DNA of 64,000 bases from Metridium senile (GCA_949775045.1 OX459104.1:11765655-11829654), one strand, 5' to 3'. Shown: positions 33,312 through 45,466, counted from the stretch's first letter. Notes: generated by a model not told the origin, from the letters alone. Numbers and translations: made by a program.

Positions 33312-34760
33312 TTATCAACATTAATTACCCAATTATAATTGATTCATTGATTAGCTTTCCAAGGATCGATTTCTATCAATAAGTTACGTGGGGTCAGTAG
33401 CATAATAGTTTTTAGGATATACAGGACACACTCCTCCATAAAATACATGGGTTTTTTTTTAAACTGAATTAAACAACAGATTGAGATCTACAACCTTATG
33501 AAAAAATTGATATCAAAAATAAATATGTCTATAAATTAATCATGTCTGAGCATTGATACTGTTAGTGCCATTACTTTTGACATAACCTGTTTTGTCATTT
33601 TAAAGATGGATGCTTCAGCTATAAATCAATCATCAAATGAAGACCTTAATGAGCTGGGTCTAAGCAGAAGAGGTGATATACTGGCACTGAAGTCATTTTG
33701 TGCAACCCCCAACCATTCTCAAAACACAGAAAAGAAGAGAAAACTTCTTGAAGATATTTAAAAAAAAGGAAATTCTTCCAGAAAAAAAACAAAGAATCTT
33801 CAAACAAATCCTGAAAAGAAAAAGACCATCCTTGCTGGTTGGATGCATTACAATCATGCAACAGAAAAGTATGTAACTGTACGGGTCAATAAAGGCGGAG
33901 GAATTAGGAACATTGACTTTTCTCTGGATGCAGGGAGATTTGATATATTAGCATCTTTAAAAGCAGTGTTTTTCCCACAAGGAGAGAATTGCCATGGGCA
34001 TCTGTCAACCATGCATGTGTCTTTAGGAGACTTCACTGGTAAGGTTATCAGTGGTAATCAATTCTCCCTAGAGCATTACATCAAAGAACACAAACTTTCA
34101 AAGGTCAGACTTTATATTCTGACAAAAGAGTATGAAACAATCAAGGAGGAAGAGGACTCAGACGATTCTTTAGACCTTTGCTTTGACTTTGACCACGAGC
34201 CTCAAACGAGTAAGAATATCAATAAGGACAAGGAGGATGCAGAAAGGCCACCAATTGAGCCAGTAGTAACCGACCCTTTGCCATCAACTAGTTCTCTTAT
34301 AGGGTCCACAGAGCAACGCAAACAACTAAAAGAAGAACAAACTGACCAATATGAAGAGTCCCTGCTAATAGACCAAGCAAAAAGCAGAAGAAAGGATTTA
34401 AAGGAAGCTAGGGCAGTCGCCATTTTCATGTTGACAACAGTGCCTCAGCTGTGTATGACTGGGTTGGCTCTTTGAGCACAGAGCCCGAGTACTTTGTCCT
34501 ATCAACTCATATCGAAGAAATAAAACCGACTATTCCAGTGTCGGGCTTCCACAACACCATGTTATACATGACTGTAAAAGAGGAATGCCCAACATTTCCG
34601 GAAGAAGAAGTTAGTTTTATTGGATATGGACCAATGGTCAATGATGGCAATGACACCCTTACCTTATCACCAAGTAACACAGATGCAAATGTGTTTCCTT
34701 CAGCTTCAACTTGGTATTCTCCAAGGTAAGATTATTTTAATATATATAATACATTTTTTA

Positions 34761-34924
34761 CAGTGCAATAGAAAAACTGTGGGCACCCAGAATTTTTTTT
34801 AGAAATTGTTTATTGTTTGTTGAACAACTCACAAAGAAGTAACTACAAAAGGTTATTTCTAACTACATCATTATTAGTTATTTCTAACTATTTCTGGGTG
34901 CCCACGGTTTTTTGATTCGCACTG
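34761..34924. mobile_element. 164-bp Tc1-type MITE just after exon 3
   Basis: CAGTGCAATAGAAAAACTGT at the left and the imperfect inverse ending GCACTG at the right, TA on both sides. It also shares GGGCACCCAGAA arms. Confidence 0.8.
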
Positions 34925-35026
34925 TAATAACAATAACATAAATTATTAAATAAATTGTAGAAGCATTCCTTTTTTTATACAACAAGCCTTATACATTGGC
35001 AAATATGGTAGATTATAAAAAGTTCA

Positions 35027-35768
35027 CTTTAAGGTTACTGTCAACCTTCGCGACATGCCTTTGTGTGAAAATTGTAATAAACTATATATCATTTTCAAGC
35101 TTATAGAACAAAGATTATGATGATATATACGTTTTTTGGAAGTAATTTTGATTTTACCCGAAAACAGTCACGTTTGTTTGTGCGAATATAAGTCAAAACA
35201 TTGTATTCCTATTGATAAGATTTTTACGTCAAAATAATCTGCGCATGTTAAACACCAAAACCGTGCCAGGCTTTATTGATTTTTATTTTCATTTTAAAGT
35301 TATATTAATTTCAATTTTGTCTATTGAAAAAAACTGAAGTGACACGATGCTTAATGCGATAACTCAGAAACTACGGCCTTAATCAATAAAGCCTGGCACC
35401 GTTTTGTTTTTACGTAAAAATCTTATCAATAGAAATACACATGACTGGAAGCAATGAGGTGATACCCAATAGCGTCACAAGAACGATTTCCCGACAATTT
35501 GAAATGTGTACTTTTATGTAATAAAATGATAGATATTGATGCGAAATTCATTCTAAACATGAAATACATGTGAAATAATTCTCAAATTAAGACATCGCAT
35601 GATCTCTCTGCAATAAAAAAAAAATAACTTCCAAAAAACATATATATTATCATAATCTTTGTTCTATAAGCTTTAAAATGATGTACAGTTTATTATCTTT
35701 TATGTTAATGTGACGCGAAAAACAATTTTTAATTGAAGGTATTGCGAAGGTTGACAGTAACCTTAAAG
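35027..35768. mobile_element. 740-bp fold-back element
   Basis: CTTTAAGGTTACTGTCAACC at 35027 and the inverse ending 35768. Pairing continues inward through CATAATCTTTGTTCTATAAG and AATAAAGCCTGGCAC to near the centre. Confidence 0.85.
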
Positions 35769-36115
35769 GGATCCTCCACTAAAAATGAACTTGAACTTAT
35801 ATGATGATAAAAATTATGCTGATTTCAAATATATATCAAAACTTTTCATCAACCTATTTTTCGCGCGAAAAATCCCGTTTAAAATGTGAGAAAAAATATT
35901 TTTGGGATCCCTGTGGCACCTTCTGATGACGTCATGTTGCTCCCAACGATTGGAAATATATATGAATATAACTATAGATTTAGGTTTAGATTTATAACTA
36001 TAGGTTCTGCCCTAATCCTATTGTCAAGAATTCCCCAAATAATGAATATATCAGTATACTTATATCAGGGTTGTTATAGTTGTTACAGTTTTTAATAGTA
36101 TATACACTTATTTCA

Positions 36116-36316
36116 TAAATGGTTGACGGAGTGAATGATGGACAGCGATTAAATGACCAAAGGGAACTGTGGGTCTTTTACTGCACAACCCAGCCTCATT
36201 TTGTGAATAAGAGCAGAAGATTGATGAAACTGAGCTATAGAAACACTATAGGATGTCTTGCACAATTCATTTCAGTCTTGCAATTGATGTTAACCATTCA
36301 CTCCGTCAACCTTTTT
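36116..36316. mobile_element. About 200-bp MITE
   Basis: GGTTGACGGAGTGAATG at the left faces CATTCACTCCGTCAACC at the right. The short ORF across it is incidental. Confidence 0.75.
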
Positions 36317-36528
36317 TAAATACGTTTATGCAGTATATCTTGGTATCATTTATTGAGTCTGCATTATTTTATATTTACAAATTTGAAAAGGAATCACCTT
36401 TTAGTGTGTTACAATTATTAAAATGTTAATAATTTAGATTGGGTAGTTGAAGAGTTTTTCACTTATGATCACATAGTCTTTATATTGAAGTTTATCACTA
36501 AATGGTGTCAATAAAATGATATTGTGTA

Positions 36529-36715
36529 TACACCTACTTGCAAGAACGTTGTCATATAAAAAGAAACATTTGTAATTAGTGTGTTAGGAATAAATTAAAA
36601 GTACAAAAGAAGGAGTTCAGCTTCAGTGATCATCTTTTGTACTTTTAATTTATTCCTAACACACCAAATACAAATGTTCTTTTTGCGTATGACAACGTTC
36701 TTGCAAGTAGGTGTA
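36529..36715. mobile_element. 187-bp hairpin MITE, family shared with 45787-46018
   Basis: TACACCTACTTGCAAGAACG faces its inverse. Nearly the whole element pairs, including AAAGTACAAAAGA. TA borders. Confidence 0.85.
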
Positions 36716-37105
36716 GCAATGTTTGCAAACTTCTGACTTTCAACACTTAACCAATGACCAACAATGTTAGGTTTAGTTTGTTAAATAAAACTGCTGTTCT
36801 GTTCTTATTCAACCTTGCATTTGCGAGCTTTCTCAGCAATTTGTATCAGTGCCATTTTCTAGAAAAATGTATAGGGTTCACAGGTTCTCTTTACACATAA
36901 TCATCACGTTTTTCAATAAAGTCTGATTAATTTGTTAAAAAGCAGTTATTTTTTTCCTTCTATCCTAAAATACAAGTATTTTTACCCTAAAAGGGGTAAA
37001 AAATACAAAACACTGCTTTAAAAACCAAAGAAATCATGTAAATTTAAAATAAGGCAGATAAAAAATTTAAGCATTGCCGTGTACAGGGAACCTGTGAACC
37101 CTAAA

Positions 37106-37418
37106 GACCCTATGCTAAAAGAGCATTAGACTGGGAACAAGCAACATGAAACACCACGAACAATAAAATATTTCAATATTTTTTCATTACATAAAAGAGT
37201 AATTTGGTAGAGTTCTGTTGTAATATATTAAATCACTGCAGAGTTATCAGCATTTGAAATGTACCACAAACATGAAAGCGAGGCTTGAAAGGTCAAAGTT
37301 TAAATTTTAAGCCAAATCTTTGTCAATTCAAAAAGTGTTAACTTAATGAAGCAATGGTGTCTTCTTAAACTGCTTAAGTAAGGTATGTCTGTTGACGTGC
37401 CTTTTTGCATAGGGTGTA
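37106..37418 (-). mobile_element. 313-bp MITE, family shared with 49926-50308
   Basis: Ends ACCCTATGC and GCATAGGGTG. Sequence matches 49926-50308 in inverse orientation over most of its length (for example AGACACCATTGCTT and CAAAGATTTGGCTTAAAAT). Confidence 0.8.
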
Positions 37419-38741
37419 TAAAGTAGTAGTTCGCCATATTGCAAATTGGGCTTCCTGTGCATGCACAGTCATTTTTACATAAAAAGTTAACATAATAGAG
37501 CAATTTCACATAATGCATTTTAGTATGCTAATGAGTAAATAACATTCTAATGAGCTTTGCATGGGTGACCATACATATTTATTACAAATTAATTTTGCTT
37601 GCATAAATGGCAATCTCGTCAAAAATTAAGAATCGATGTATCAGAACTGGCTGTTGTATTTAAAAATATTTTGCTCACTTATCAGATAGAACGAAAAAAC
37701 GAGATTGCCATATTTATGTACGCTAAATGTGTATGCCCCAGTGCGAAGCTCATTATCATGTTATTTTACTCATTAGCATACTAAAACGCATTATGTGAAA
37801 TCGCTCTAATGTTTTGAGTTTACATGTTAATATGTACAAGTAACGCACCTGGTTTAGATATAACAGTTGTCTGTATCTTACATTTTAGATGGTAAAAATT
37901 GCAGATACACACTATGGAGGTCCAAGTTGACACGCATATTAAATACATACACATACAGTTTATTGCATACTCATTATTATCATAACATTACATGAATTCT
38001 AGCTATAGTAACTTACATAATCTTAACAACTGCTTAGATTCATGGTTACAGTAATTCTTGAACAGATTTGATTTTGGATTACTGTTAAAAAATATTACAT
38101 AAATCTTTCTTTTTCAAGAAACTCAAGATCTACTGCATGAAATAGTAAATACATGGATAATTTGTTTGACTAAATGAACTAAATGTTTATAGAGCAAATA
38201 ACCTAGAATCTCTATAGCACTTGTCTGGCAAAAATGGAGGTGGTGAGATACAAGGTTACAGATATATTTTAATCATTTAATCAATTATTTTTCATGTGCC
38301 CTGTTGATTTTGATATTGAGTTGTACAGGGTTGCTACGTCACGTGATGGGAGCCATGACAGAAGGAAGAAAAATATAATTGGTTTTCCATTGGAAAAAGA
38401 GCCCATGCAAAGCTCCTTTATACACAGAAAGGGCTGAAATGTTTAAACTGTTTTGCACTTAAGTTTTAAAAAGGTAAACAATCTAAAAAATACTAATTAT
38501 GATCAAACCTTTCACAAAATAAAACTGAGTTAATGGTAAAATGTGTATTTTAAGAATGTGCTGTTTTATGAGTCGTCAGTTCTGTTCGATATTAGCATCC
38601 AGAATCTTTCATTGACTTTTCAATTTAGATATGCATTTATCTTTCACTTGTAGTCACATAACGGCAAGAACTTGAGTTAGACATAGATGCGCAAGTTTTG
38701 ATGCAAACAGATTTCAACTTCAAACACAAAAAGTGGATATG

Positions 38742-40032
38742 CTACAAAGAGCTGACAATGTCTTGTATGTGTCTAATCAATTCTAAGTAAAGTTCCTTTG
38801 CACTATATGCTGAATTTGGCTCCTGTAAACCTTGCTCCACCATTATAAGTTCTGCAAGTGAGGAAAATTCGGTAGAGCAATCTGTAGGGGTCTGATCGCT
38901 TGTGCAAAGCTCTTTTGCAATCTCAATGTCTTTCTCATCATCAACTGTTTTGAAATCACGTGTCTGTCCATTCTGGCAAAAAGAAGTTTAAGTCTGGGCG
39001 GCCAGCTGGAGATTCTGGATTTCTATTAGGTCTGATACGATGTGTATTCCACAGCCTTGCTGCTCTCTGAAGTTCGTCTCTCAACACAGGCATATAGCAA
39101 AATCGAATGCATTCCATATGAATTATATTTGCATCACAAAACACACCTCTATCTCTTAAGTCTTTAAAGTGATTTATCCACCAATCAGCACAGTTTCTTC
39201 GTAGCTGACTCCACCAAGCCTCTATCCTCTGGTTGTGAACAGACCTGCCATACATAAAGCTTTTTTCACCTGCAAAACCATCCTGTGAATCGTTCCTAAA
39301 AAAACGTTGAATTGCCGCCACTCGAACATTTTCCGTGCCATAATCTGAGCGTACTATTCGAAGTGTTCCATTTACTTGTTGCACACAATCTAAATAATGC
39401 TTTGCAATGACAGCAGCATTATTGTTAGTCAAGCCAACCTCGAGCCACAGTATACGCCTAGAATAAAAATAGCCATCAATACAACCATGGACGCAAAACC
39501 CATATGGTTTCAGTTTATCGTAGCCATCTATATGCCAAATGTAATTTGGCCCTTTTGACACGTATTGTCTTCTTTGCAATCTATGCTTTAAACGTCTGTC
39601 TGTACCATCAGGGTCAATCAGCCTCAAAGCATGACGGACTGTTTCTTTATTAACGACAAGATGGTGGTCGTTCACTAACCTTTGCCACATGTTTCGATAT
39701 CCTACATTGCTACCACTTCCTTGTAGTTCTCTTTCAATAGTGGTTATAACTAGCCTTAGGTCGCTAACGCTCTTTCGCCTCCTTATCCCTCTTTGAGCTA
39801 GAATCCTCTTTAGTTGACGAAGGCTCAATGATACTCCATGACAACAAGCTAAAAAAGCCAAAGTCTCTGTCTGGTTAAACCCCAAACGAAAGTAGTGCTC
39901 GATCATATCATTTCTCGAACTGGTTTCCAATCCTGCAGCTGGTGTATACAGATCAAGAACTGCTTCGGAGAAATGTAAAATACAACAAGTTATTGATAAA
40001 ATCGCAAGAAGAAAGCTAGTACTCTTCGCCAT
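38742..40032 (-). CDS. rve-type DDE integrase/transposase of the 10.2-kb element
   Basis: Open from 40032 to 38956 (358 codons). A +1 frame from there continues protein-like for about 70 codons (DFKTVDDEKDIEIAKEL ... LYLELIRHIQDIV) to TAG at 38742-38744, so the C-terminus is probably frameshifted. Residues 40-160 form a helical DNA-binding region. The catalytic core has WHIDGYDKL (D169), VRSDYGTEN (D230) and NQRIEAWW (E271), 40 residues between the second Asp and Glu. GRPDLNFFLPEW follows. The core resembles retroviral and IS3-group integrases and a family common in fish and invertebrate genomes. It should cleave the 30129/40365 ends. The first 25 residues are oddly hydrophobic, like a signal peptide, so the true start may lie further in or in another exon. 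Confidence 0.8.
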
Positions 40033-40084
40033 TGCAAGACAAATGCCTAATTAATGTACTTGACGGTGTTCTTTACCGCTGACC

Positions 40085-40365
40085 ACAAGGTAGGCTTACC
40101 GCTGACCAAGCAAAAAAGAAGTGTTCGATGAAAAAAGAAAAGATCTGAGCAAAAAAGAAGTGATCCAAGAAAAAGAAAAAAAGACCCGAGCAAAAAAGAA
40201 GGGATCCAAGAAAAAAATAAAACATCCGAGCAAAAAAGAAGTGATTCAGGCAAAAAAGAAAAGATCTGAGCAAAAAAAGAAAAGACCCAGCAAAAAAGAA
40301 GATATCCGAGCAAAAGAGAAGTGATCCAGAAAAAAAAGAGAGAGTGGCCCCTCTGGGGCTCTGTA
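40085..40365 (-). repeat. Right terminal inverted repeat with subterminal repeats
   Basis: Inverse of 30129-30420, ending GGGGCTCTGTA before the GAGCTC duplication. The integrase ATG lies 53 bp inward, so this end likely holds its promoter. Confidence 0.9.
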
Positions 40366-40371
40366 GAGCTC

Positions 40372-40965
40372 TGAAGCGTATAAGACCTTTTGTCCACCAC
40401 AAAATTCTACAGCTCATCTTTTTGTCGTTGATTCAGCCACATTTTGATTACTGTAGTGTTGTGTGGGGAAATTGTGGTAAAATACTAACCACTAAATTAC
40501 AAAAGTTGCAAAATCGTGCGGCTCGAGTTTTAACCTTTTCCAGCTATGACACCGATATGATGCCGATATTCTTTTCGAGTTACTTGGCTGACAAAAAAAT
40601 GGATTGCCAGCGTCAAATTCAAACAGCTGTTATGGTCTATAAATCACGTAATGACCTTGCGCCAGATTATTTTAACAGTGTTACAAGCTATTCTCTACGT
40701 GACACCGAGGACAAACTTTCTATTCCATTGCCTCGCACTAATTTTCTCAAGAATAGCTTTAGCTATAACGGGGCGGTGCTTTGGAATAGTCTCCCGATCA
40801 CGTTACGGCAAGCACAAACCCTTTGAAGTTTTAAGGCTGCCTGTAAGTAACACTATAAATAGCGGTAATAAATAGCGGTGATAGTGCACACGGCTCTCTT
40901 GAAAAGCAGGCTCTTTTGTTTGTTTATAATTTTATATTATAGTCTTCTTTTTTTTTAAATAGTTA
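40372..40965 (+). pseudogene. CR1 copy 1, RT C-terminus and start of 3' UTR
   Basis: KRIRPFVHHKILQLIFLSLI continues the reverse transcriptase cut at 30122. LQKLQNRAARVLTFSSYDTD and NGAVLWNSLPITLRQAQTL correspond to the C-terminal end of copy 2, with a missing segment near 40555 and 40670. The frame ends at 40826. The TTGAAAAGCAGG 3' UTR signature at about 40900 also occurs in copy 2. The segment stops at the TA (40964-40965) where the next transposon inserted. Confidence 0.9.
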
Positions 40966-41009
40966 CAGTCAAACAAGCTCACGCGTTGACCCCTAGAGTC
41001 GATTAATGA
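40966..41009 (+). repeat. Left terminal inverted repeat of the DD38E transposon
   Basis: Identical over 43 bp to the inverse of 48999-49041; the outermost base differs (C against T). Similarity fades beyond. Confidence 0.95.
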
Positions 41010-41188
41010 AATCATTACTTGATTATTCGTTATATTTTTACGAATGGGATCAACCGAATATTGCAATATTCAAATGAGGATTCAGTTCAATATTCGATTT
41101 GTGGTTGGATGAAATAGAACAAAGCTAGACCAATACAAATACTACACAGGAAACCCATGGAGCTCTCATCTGCACATGTGCTTTCAAG

Positions 41189-44100
41189 ATGGCGGCGGAA
41201 GGTGGTGAAAAGGTAACATAAGTTATGTCAGACTTCCAAAAGCTGTCATGTAACAAAAACTTGCGCACATTTTACTGTATCAATTTTACCCTATATGTCG
41301 AAATTTACTATTCTATAGAACTGTCAGAACTATAAACTATTCTAGATACAAACTAAATGTATTGTCAACGCGTCAAGTTTTCGATTCCTTGTATGACTGC
41401 TTTATTTATAATACTCGTAAACAAAACCAGAAAACTTACAAGTTGTGCAAATGACAGCTTTTTGAGAATTCCAATATTTTACTTTTCTTTAAAAAATAAT
41501 CTCCATCTCTTATGTTTTGTAGACGAAAAGAGTGCTTCTGGAATACAGAGGAATTAAAAAAGTTCTAGAAATAGATGAAGGAGTGAAAGAAAAGACATAT
41601 TTATTGAGTTTTTTCTGTACAAACATGCCCCCTTCATCTTACCTGTCTTTACAACGGTTTGACAGCAAATGGCAAGAACTCGTCGATATAGATCTGCATG
41701 AAATACAACACAAAGACAAGCTGAAAATTGAAGTTTTGCCGCTCAAAGAAATTCAGGTGTCGTCAAATCCGTCAAATCCCGCTTACACAAATTATTCTAG
41801 CGAAAATAGTGTACACAAATCAGTGGAGAAGTCTCTTCCTAACCTTGCAGAGGAAAAGCAAAGTCTACATTTTAGGCTAAATATAGCCTCAGCTACAGTT
41901 TCATCTTTAAAAGACATCCCAAAACCGCGCATGGCCTTGGGAAGAAATGTTTCATTTACATGCAGTAAATGCCACTACCAAGGGCACAGAGTGAATACAT
42001 GTAGACAGCCCCCATGCAGTGGTTTTCATGAGTGTGGAAATAAATTGCTGCATAAAGAGTATCGAGAGCAACTCAAACAGGTAAATACACTTTTATTTAT
42101 TTTTTAATTTACTTACTATGCTACATAATCATTATGGTCAACCACAGCACTTTTTAGATTTTTGATGTCAATCCTCACAGAGCTCTACCACGTGTTATTG
42201 AAAAGAAAAGTTGGTTTTCACTAGGCATAAGCACATGCAAGCATAAGCACAAGCAAAAGCTAGTTTCTTCTATTTTTCACTCTTGACATAAGCAGACATA
42301 AGCATAAGCATAAGAAAAATGAACATGTTCATTTTCTTGTGTTTAGCTTATGGTTATGCCTAGTGAAAAGATGACAAAACAGTCAGATTTTGATATCAAA
42401 GTGCTCAAGCCTGTTTGTAGAACCATCCTGGGGCGGCTAAAACACTTGCATTGATGGCTGCATAAAATATGTAATAATACAGTATGCAGCCATAAATGTT
42501 TTAATTGTAGCCTAGCTGCTATAAATTAACTTGCACTGCACTGCAGTGTAATTAGTATGGTGTATGGCAAATGGACAGATTGACTAATAGCATAATACTG
42601 CATGTACATATGCATTTTATTCAGCCTATATTAATATATCCTTGACTATGAAATGGTTTATTTCAGGCTGAGGGTGAAGTGAGACAGATTGAAAAGCTAC
42701 TAAAGAAAAATGCAGAAGACACACTAAACACCAACTTGCTGAAGTGAGTATATTAGCTTCAACTTTTAGCCGACAAGCTTCATTTCTTTAAATTGTTTTG
42801 CAATGAGGTTACTGTGATAAAGTTTTATGACTTTATAGTGTACATGTGCAAATCATATATGGTCAGTTCTTTGTTACAGACGTTACACTGTACAAAATAT
42901 CTAATAATATAGATCTTGAAATTTTATTGGAAAATAATATTAATACTTGTAATGCATTTTTATACTGTTGTTCAACTTTTCAAACCATTTCTAATACTTA
43001 AGCTATTAAATAAGTTAATTTTCCAGTGTTGTCTTCCCAAGGGGGGAGGGGAGGGGAATAGAGGGGAGGAGGGGAATCTTGCTTTAATTTTAAAAAGCCT
43101 GTTTTTGCATAAAGATCTTGTGAAGAAACATGCATTAATATCAGAGTTAAGAAAAACAATATGAAAATGGAGAAATAAACATTTATTTTGATCTTTTTGG
43201 AATTTGCTAATGTCTGTAACTCAAGATATGTAACGTCTGTAACATGATTTCAGCAACTTATAAAAGTGCTTTGTCAAATCCATTGTTATAATTTTGTTTC
43301 TTATAACATTTCTAAAGAGAATCAAGAGACTCACTGATAGCAGTCTTTGGATTGACTTGCAATACAGAAAAAAGCATTTTTTTATGAATTGGCTATGTAA
43401 CATCTGTAACAAAAATTCATACCATATCTTAAACAATAGCTAATTTGAAACAAATTAATTCAATTTTACAAAACTTTAGAAAATATGCATTTTTTTCCAT
43501 CACTCATGTGAAATTGACCATATGTGGTAAACATAGTTTATGTTTTTTTTAAAGTAATATTTGCAGAAAACAATATTGAAAATAATTTTGTTTTACAGGG
43601 AGAGAACAAAAACTAACTTTTTCTCAGTAATGAGAACAAAGTTGCACCAAAGTAATCCAATAAAGTACTCTAACAGAAGTTGCTTAGACAACGACCTCAG
43701 AATCCTGGCTAGTGCTTGTAATCATAAAGTTCCCCCAGAGACAGTAGACTTGGAGGAGATTTTAGCAAGTCATCAGAACAAAGCAAATATGTTGAAGTAC
43801 ACATCAGGATTTGAGAACAGCGGAACGGGGATTGGTAAGCTGTCATTTTTTACATTTTACAACACAGGCATGGGTAGGGAGGGGGAAAGGAATAATCATC
43901 ACTAACTGTTCAAACATCAAGACTACACTGTAGATTCCTTTAAGTTGTTATTTTTCAATTTAAGGTGAAAGGAAAAAGTCTCTTGATAATTATCAGCACA
44001 TTGGCTATGGTCAAACTACCACTTCTAATATGGCAAATTGTTGGGGGAAAAGTTCAACTTCAGAGACACACAGTCTTGGAAAATACCCATCGTACAGCCC

Positions 44101-44900
44101 ACCAATTCAGACAAACCATCCTTCATCACACATGCAAAACTGGAGATCACCAGAACACCTACGGCAACCAAGTACTGTCCATTGGAGTAGCCCTTATGAC
44201 AAGCAAAGTTCTTTAAACCAAGGATATCACAGCCCATCTGTTGGACTTTTTTTTTTATTATTATTTTTTTTTATTGACAAATATAACAGAATAGCATATT
44301 GTTGGACTTGGAGGAAACGACAGTTACCACTCTCCCCAAGGAAGTTTCTACAACCGAAGTCACAACGAGAAGCCCCAGTGGTATAATCACCCACAGCAAC
44401 ATAGAAACATTTGTGTATCACCACTGTACACCATTGTATCACCACAGGGAAACTTCTCTCCAGCATATCAGGCCAAGCCATCTACATCTTTAGGAAGACA
44501 GAGCAACAATTCCTTCTCTAGAAAGAGATTACACTATGGAAAGAAGACATCTTTTCAGAATAACAAAAATAAGCAAGGCAATGCTGCTGTAAATGCTCAA
44601 GATCTGGGTAAGAAGTTCAGGATGTCAATGAATGAATTAGAAAAGACTGCCAAGTCCAAGAAAGCAATTTCTTTACCAGAAGAAGAAACCCAAGACTTCC
44701 CAAGTGAAAATAGCACTCCATCCAACACCCCACCAAAAGAGAAGATTCCATCTGCTACAACACTGGGAAATGATAGTGGTCACAAAAGTGAGGGATGTAA
44801 GTTAGATGGTGATTATTCACAAGACACCTTATTACAGGAAGACTCACAGGTATTTGACTATGAAGAGTGGGTTGAGAAACAGAAAGCTACAACAGACTAG
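41189..44900 (+). CDS. Accessory zinc-knuckle protein gene of the DD38E transposon, five exons
   Basis: Exons 41189-41212 (MAAEGGEK), 41523-42080, 42667-42743, 43599-43834 and 43965-44900 have good GT/AG borders and compatible phases (0, 0, 2, 1), ending at TAG 44898. About 590 residues. Exon 2 has a globular start (VLLEYRGIKKVLEIDEGVKE) and ends with a Cys/His cluster CSKCHYQGHRVNTCRQPPC, then CGNKLLHKEY, resembling zinc knuckles. Exon 3 is a short helix. Exon 4 has an RTKTNFFSVMRTKL segment. Exon 5 is Ser/Pro/Asn/Gln-rich and probably disordered, ending in an acidic FDYEEWVEKQK tail. A 51-bp insertion in exon 5 shifts the frame unless it is spliced. Family unrecognised. Location in the transposon suggests a DNA/RNA-binding partner of the transposase, or a captured host gene. 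Confidence 0.7.
42215..42369. mobile_element. 155-bp MITE in intron 2
   Basis: TTTTCACTAGGCATAA faces TTATGCCTAGTGAAAA. The interior has AAGCATAAGCA repeats. Confidence 0.85.
44239..44309 (-). mobile_element. Short A-tailed insertion in exon 5 with 10-bp duplication
   Basis: TGTTGGACTT occurs at 44239-44248 and 44300-44309, bounding 51 bp that on the minus strand end in CAATAAA plus an A-rich tail. This is a tiny retroposed fragment. It adds 61 bp and so shifts the frame. A GT at 44240 and AG at 44293-44294 would remove 55 bp and restore the frame. Confidence 0.75.
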
Positions 44901-44962
44901 AAGAAATAACAATTTCCCATTGTTAGCTAAAGTGATTTGCTATTAATTTGCTATTAACCTCA

Positions 44963-45062
44963 GTATACAGGTGGGCTTAGCCTCACTCCTATTGGATAAA
45001 AAAACATTAGAATAACCAATCAAGTTACACATGGATTTGAGGCTAAGCCTGTCTGCACTGGA
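44963..45062. mobile_element. About 100-bp fold-back sequence
   Basis: ACAGGTGGGCTTAGCCTCA faces TGAGGCTAAGCCTGTCTGC. Confidence 0.65.
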
Positions 45063-45466
45063 ATTTTGAGAATTTAGTCAATATCCCATATGTCAACTTA
45101 GTATTATCATTTCTTACATACAGTATATCTCCATGTGGGATAGCATACATCTGCCCACACGTTGTGTTAGTACAGATTTTTAAATCTACATATATTTTTA
45201 AATCTATACTTAAGTAAAAAAAAGTTGTTTTGTGAAAGTAAAAGGTCTTGAAGCAAAACTTCAAATATCTTTCAGTTAAATATTAACTCAATAACTGTAT
45301 TATTTGGAGGATTATTAATCCTGGGGACCCTTGGCTCTGCCAATGCATCAGTTAATTAAATCAGTTTAATTGGTTACCTATCATTAATCATGGGGGAAGG
45401 GAGTGGGTGTTAGCGCACATCATATAAAAGTTCTACTTGCAAATTTTTGAGATATCCCCTTTTAGT

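Larger units (their letters stand above)
30469..34725 (+). pseudogene. SAM/UBX-like accessory gene of the 10.2-kb transposon (exons 1-3)
   Basis: Exon 1 30469-30510 (MAINVASLSKTVEE), exon 2 30590-30655 (22 codons), exon 3 33606-34725, all phase 0 with GT/AG borders. Exon 2 plus the start of exon 3 form a SAM-like helical domain (NFLQERSVERKVLAKFRLEK then LNELGLSRRGDILALKSFC). A conserved middle domain follows (GWMHYNHATEKYVTVRV, GGG, VFFPQGENCHG, VRLYILTKE). Then comes a UBX-associated helix (EEQTDQYEESL) and a UBX-like segment (VYDWVGSLSTEPEYFVLS). TAA at 33759-33761 and a one-base shift near 34411 disable it. The paralogue at 56145 has identical exon lengths for exon 2. Further 3' exons were not identified. 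Function in the family is probably ubiquitin/p97-related; unproven. Confidence 0.75.
35769..38741. other. Transposon interior between accessory gene and integrase
   Basis: No convincing exon, though further accessory-gene exons could hide here. Recognisable are three MITEs (36116-36316, 36529-36715, 37106-37418). An inverted pair at about 37500-37800 shares GAACGAAAAAACGAGATTGC-like and ATTTTAGTATGCTAATGAG segments. The rest is plain AT-rich DNA. Confidence 0.45.
30129..40365. mobile_element. 10.2-kb integrase-type DNA transposon with accessory SAM/UBX-like gene
   Basis: Inverted termini TAYRGAGCCCCAGAGGGGCC are flanked by a perfect 6-bp duplication GAGCTC (30123-30128 and 40366-40371). Removing the insert restores the CR1 reading frame seen in copy 2. 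The inverted ends extend about 280 bp each and consist mainly of short TTGCTCGGATCTTTTC-like subrepeats. Inside are an accessory gene on the plus strand starting 340 bp from the left end, many nested MITEs, and an rve-type (D,D,E) transposase on the minus strand starting 333 bp from the right end. A 6-bp duplication and IS3/retroviral-like catalytic core suggest the IS3EU-like group; that class name is my inference. Confidence 0.85.

Noticed and set aside
36119..36319. 66-codon ORF
   Set aside because: Coextensive with an inverted-repeat MITE.
44025..44493. Short ORFs on both strands over exon 5
   Set aside because: Frames overlapping the real exon around the 51-bp insertion.
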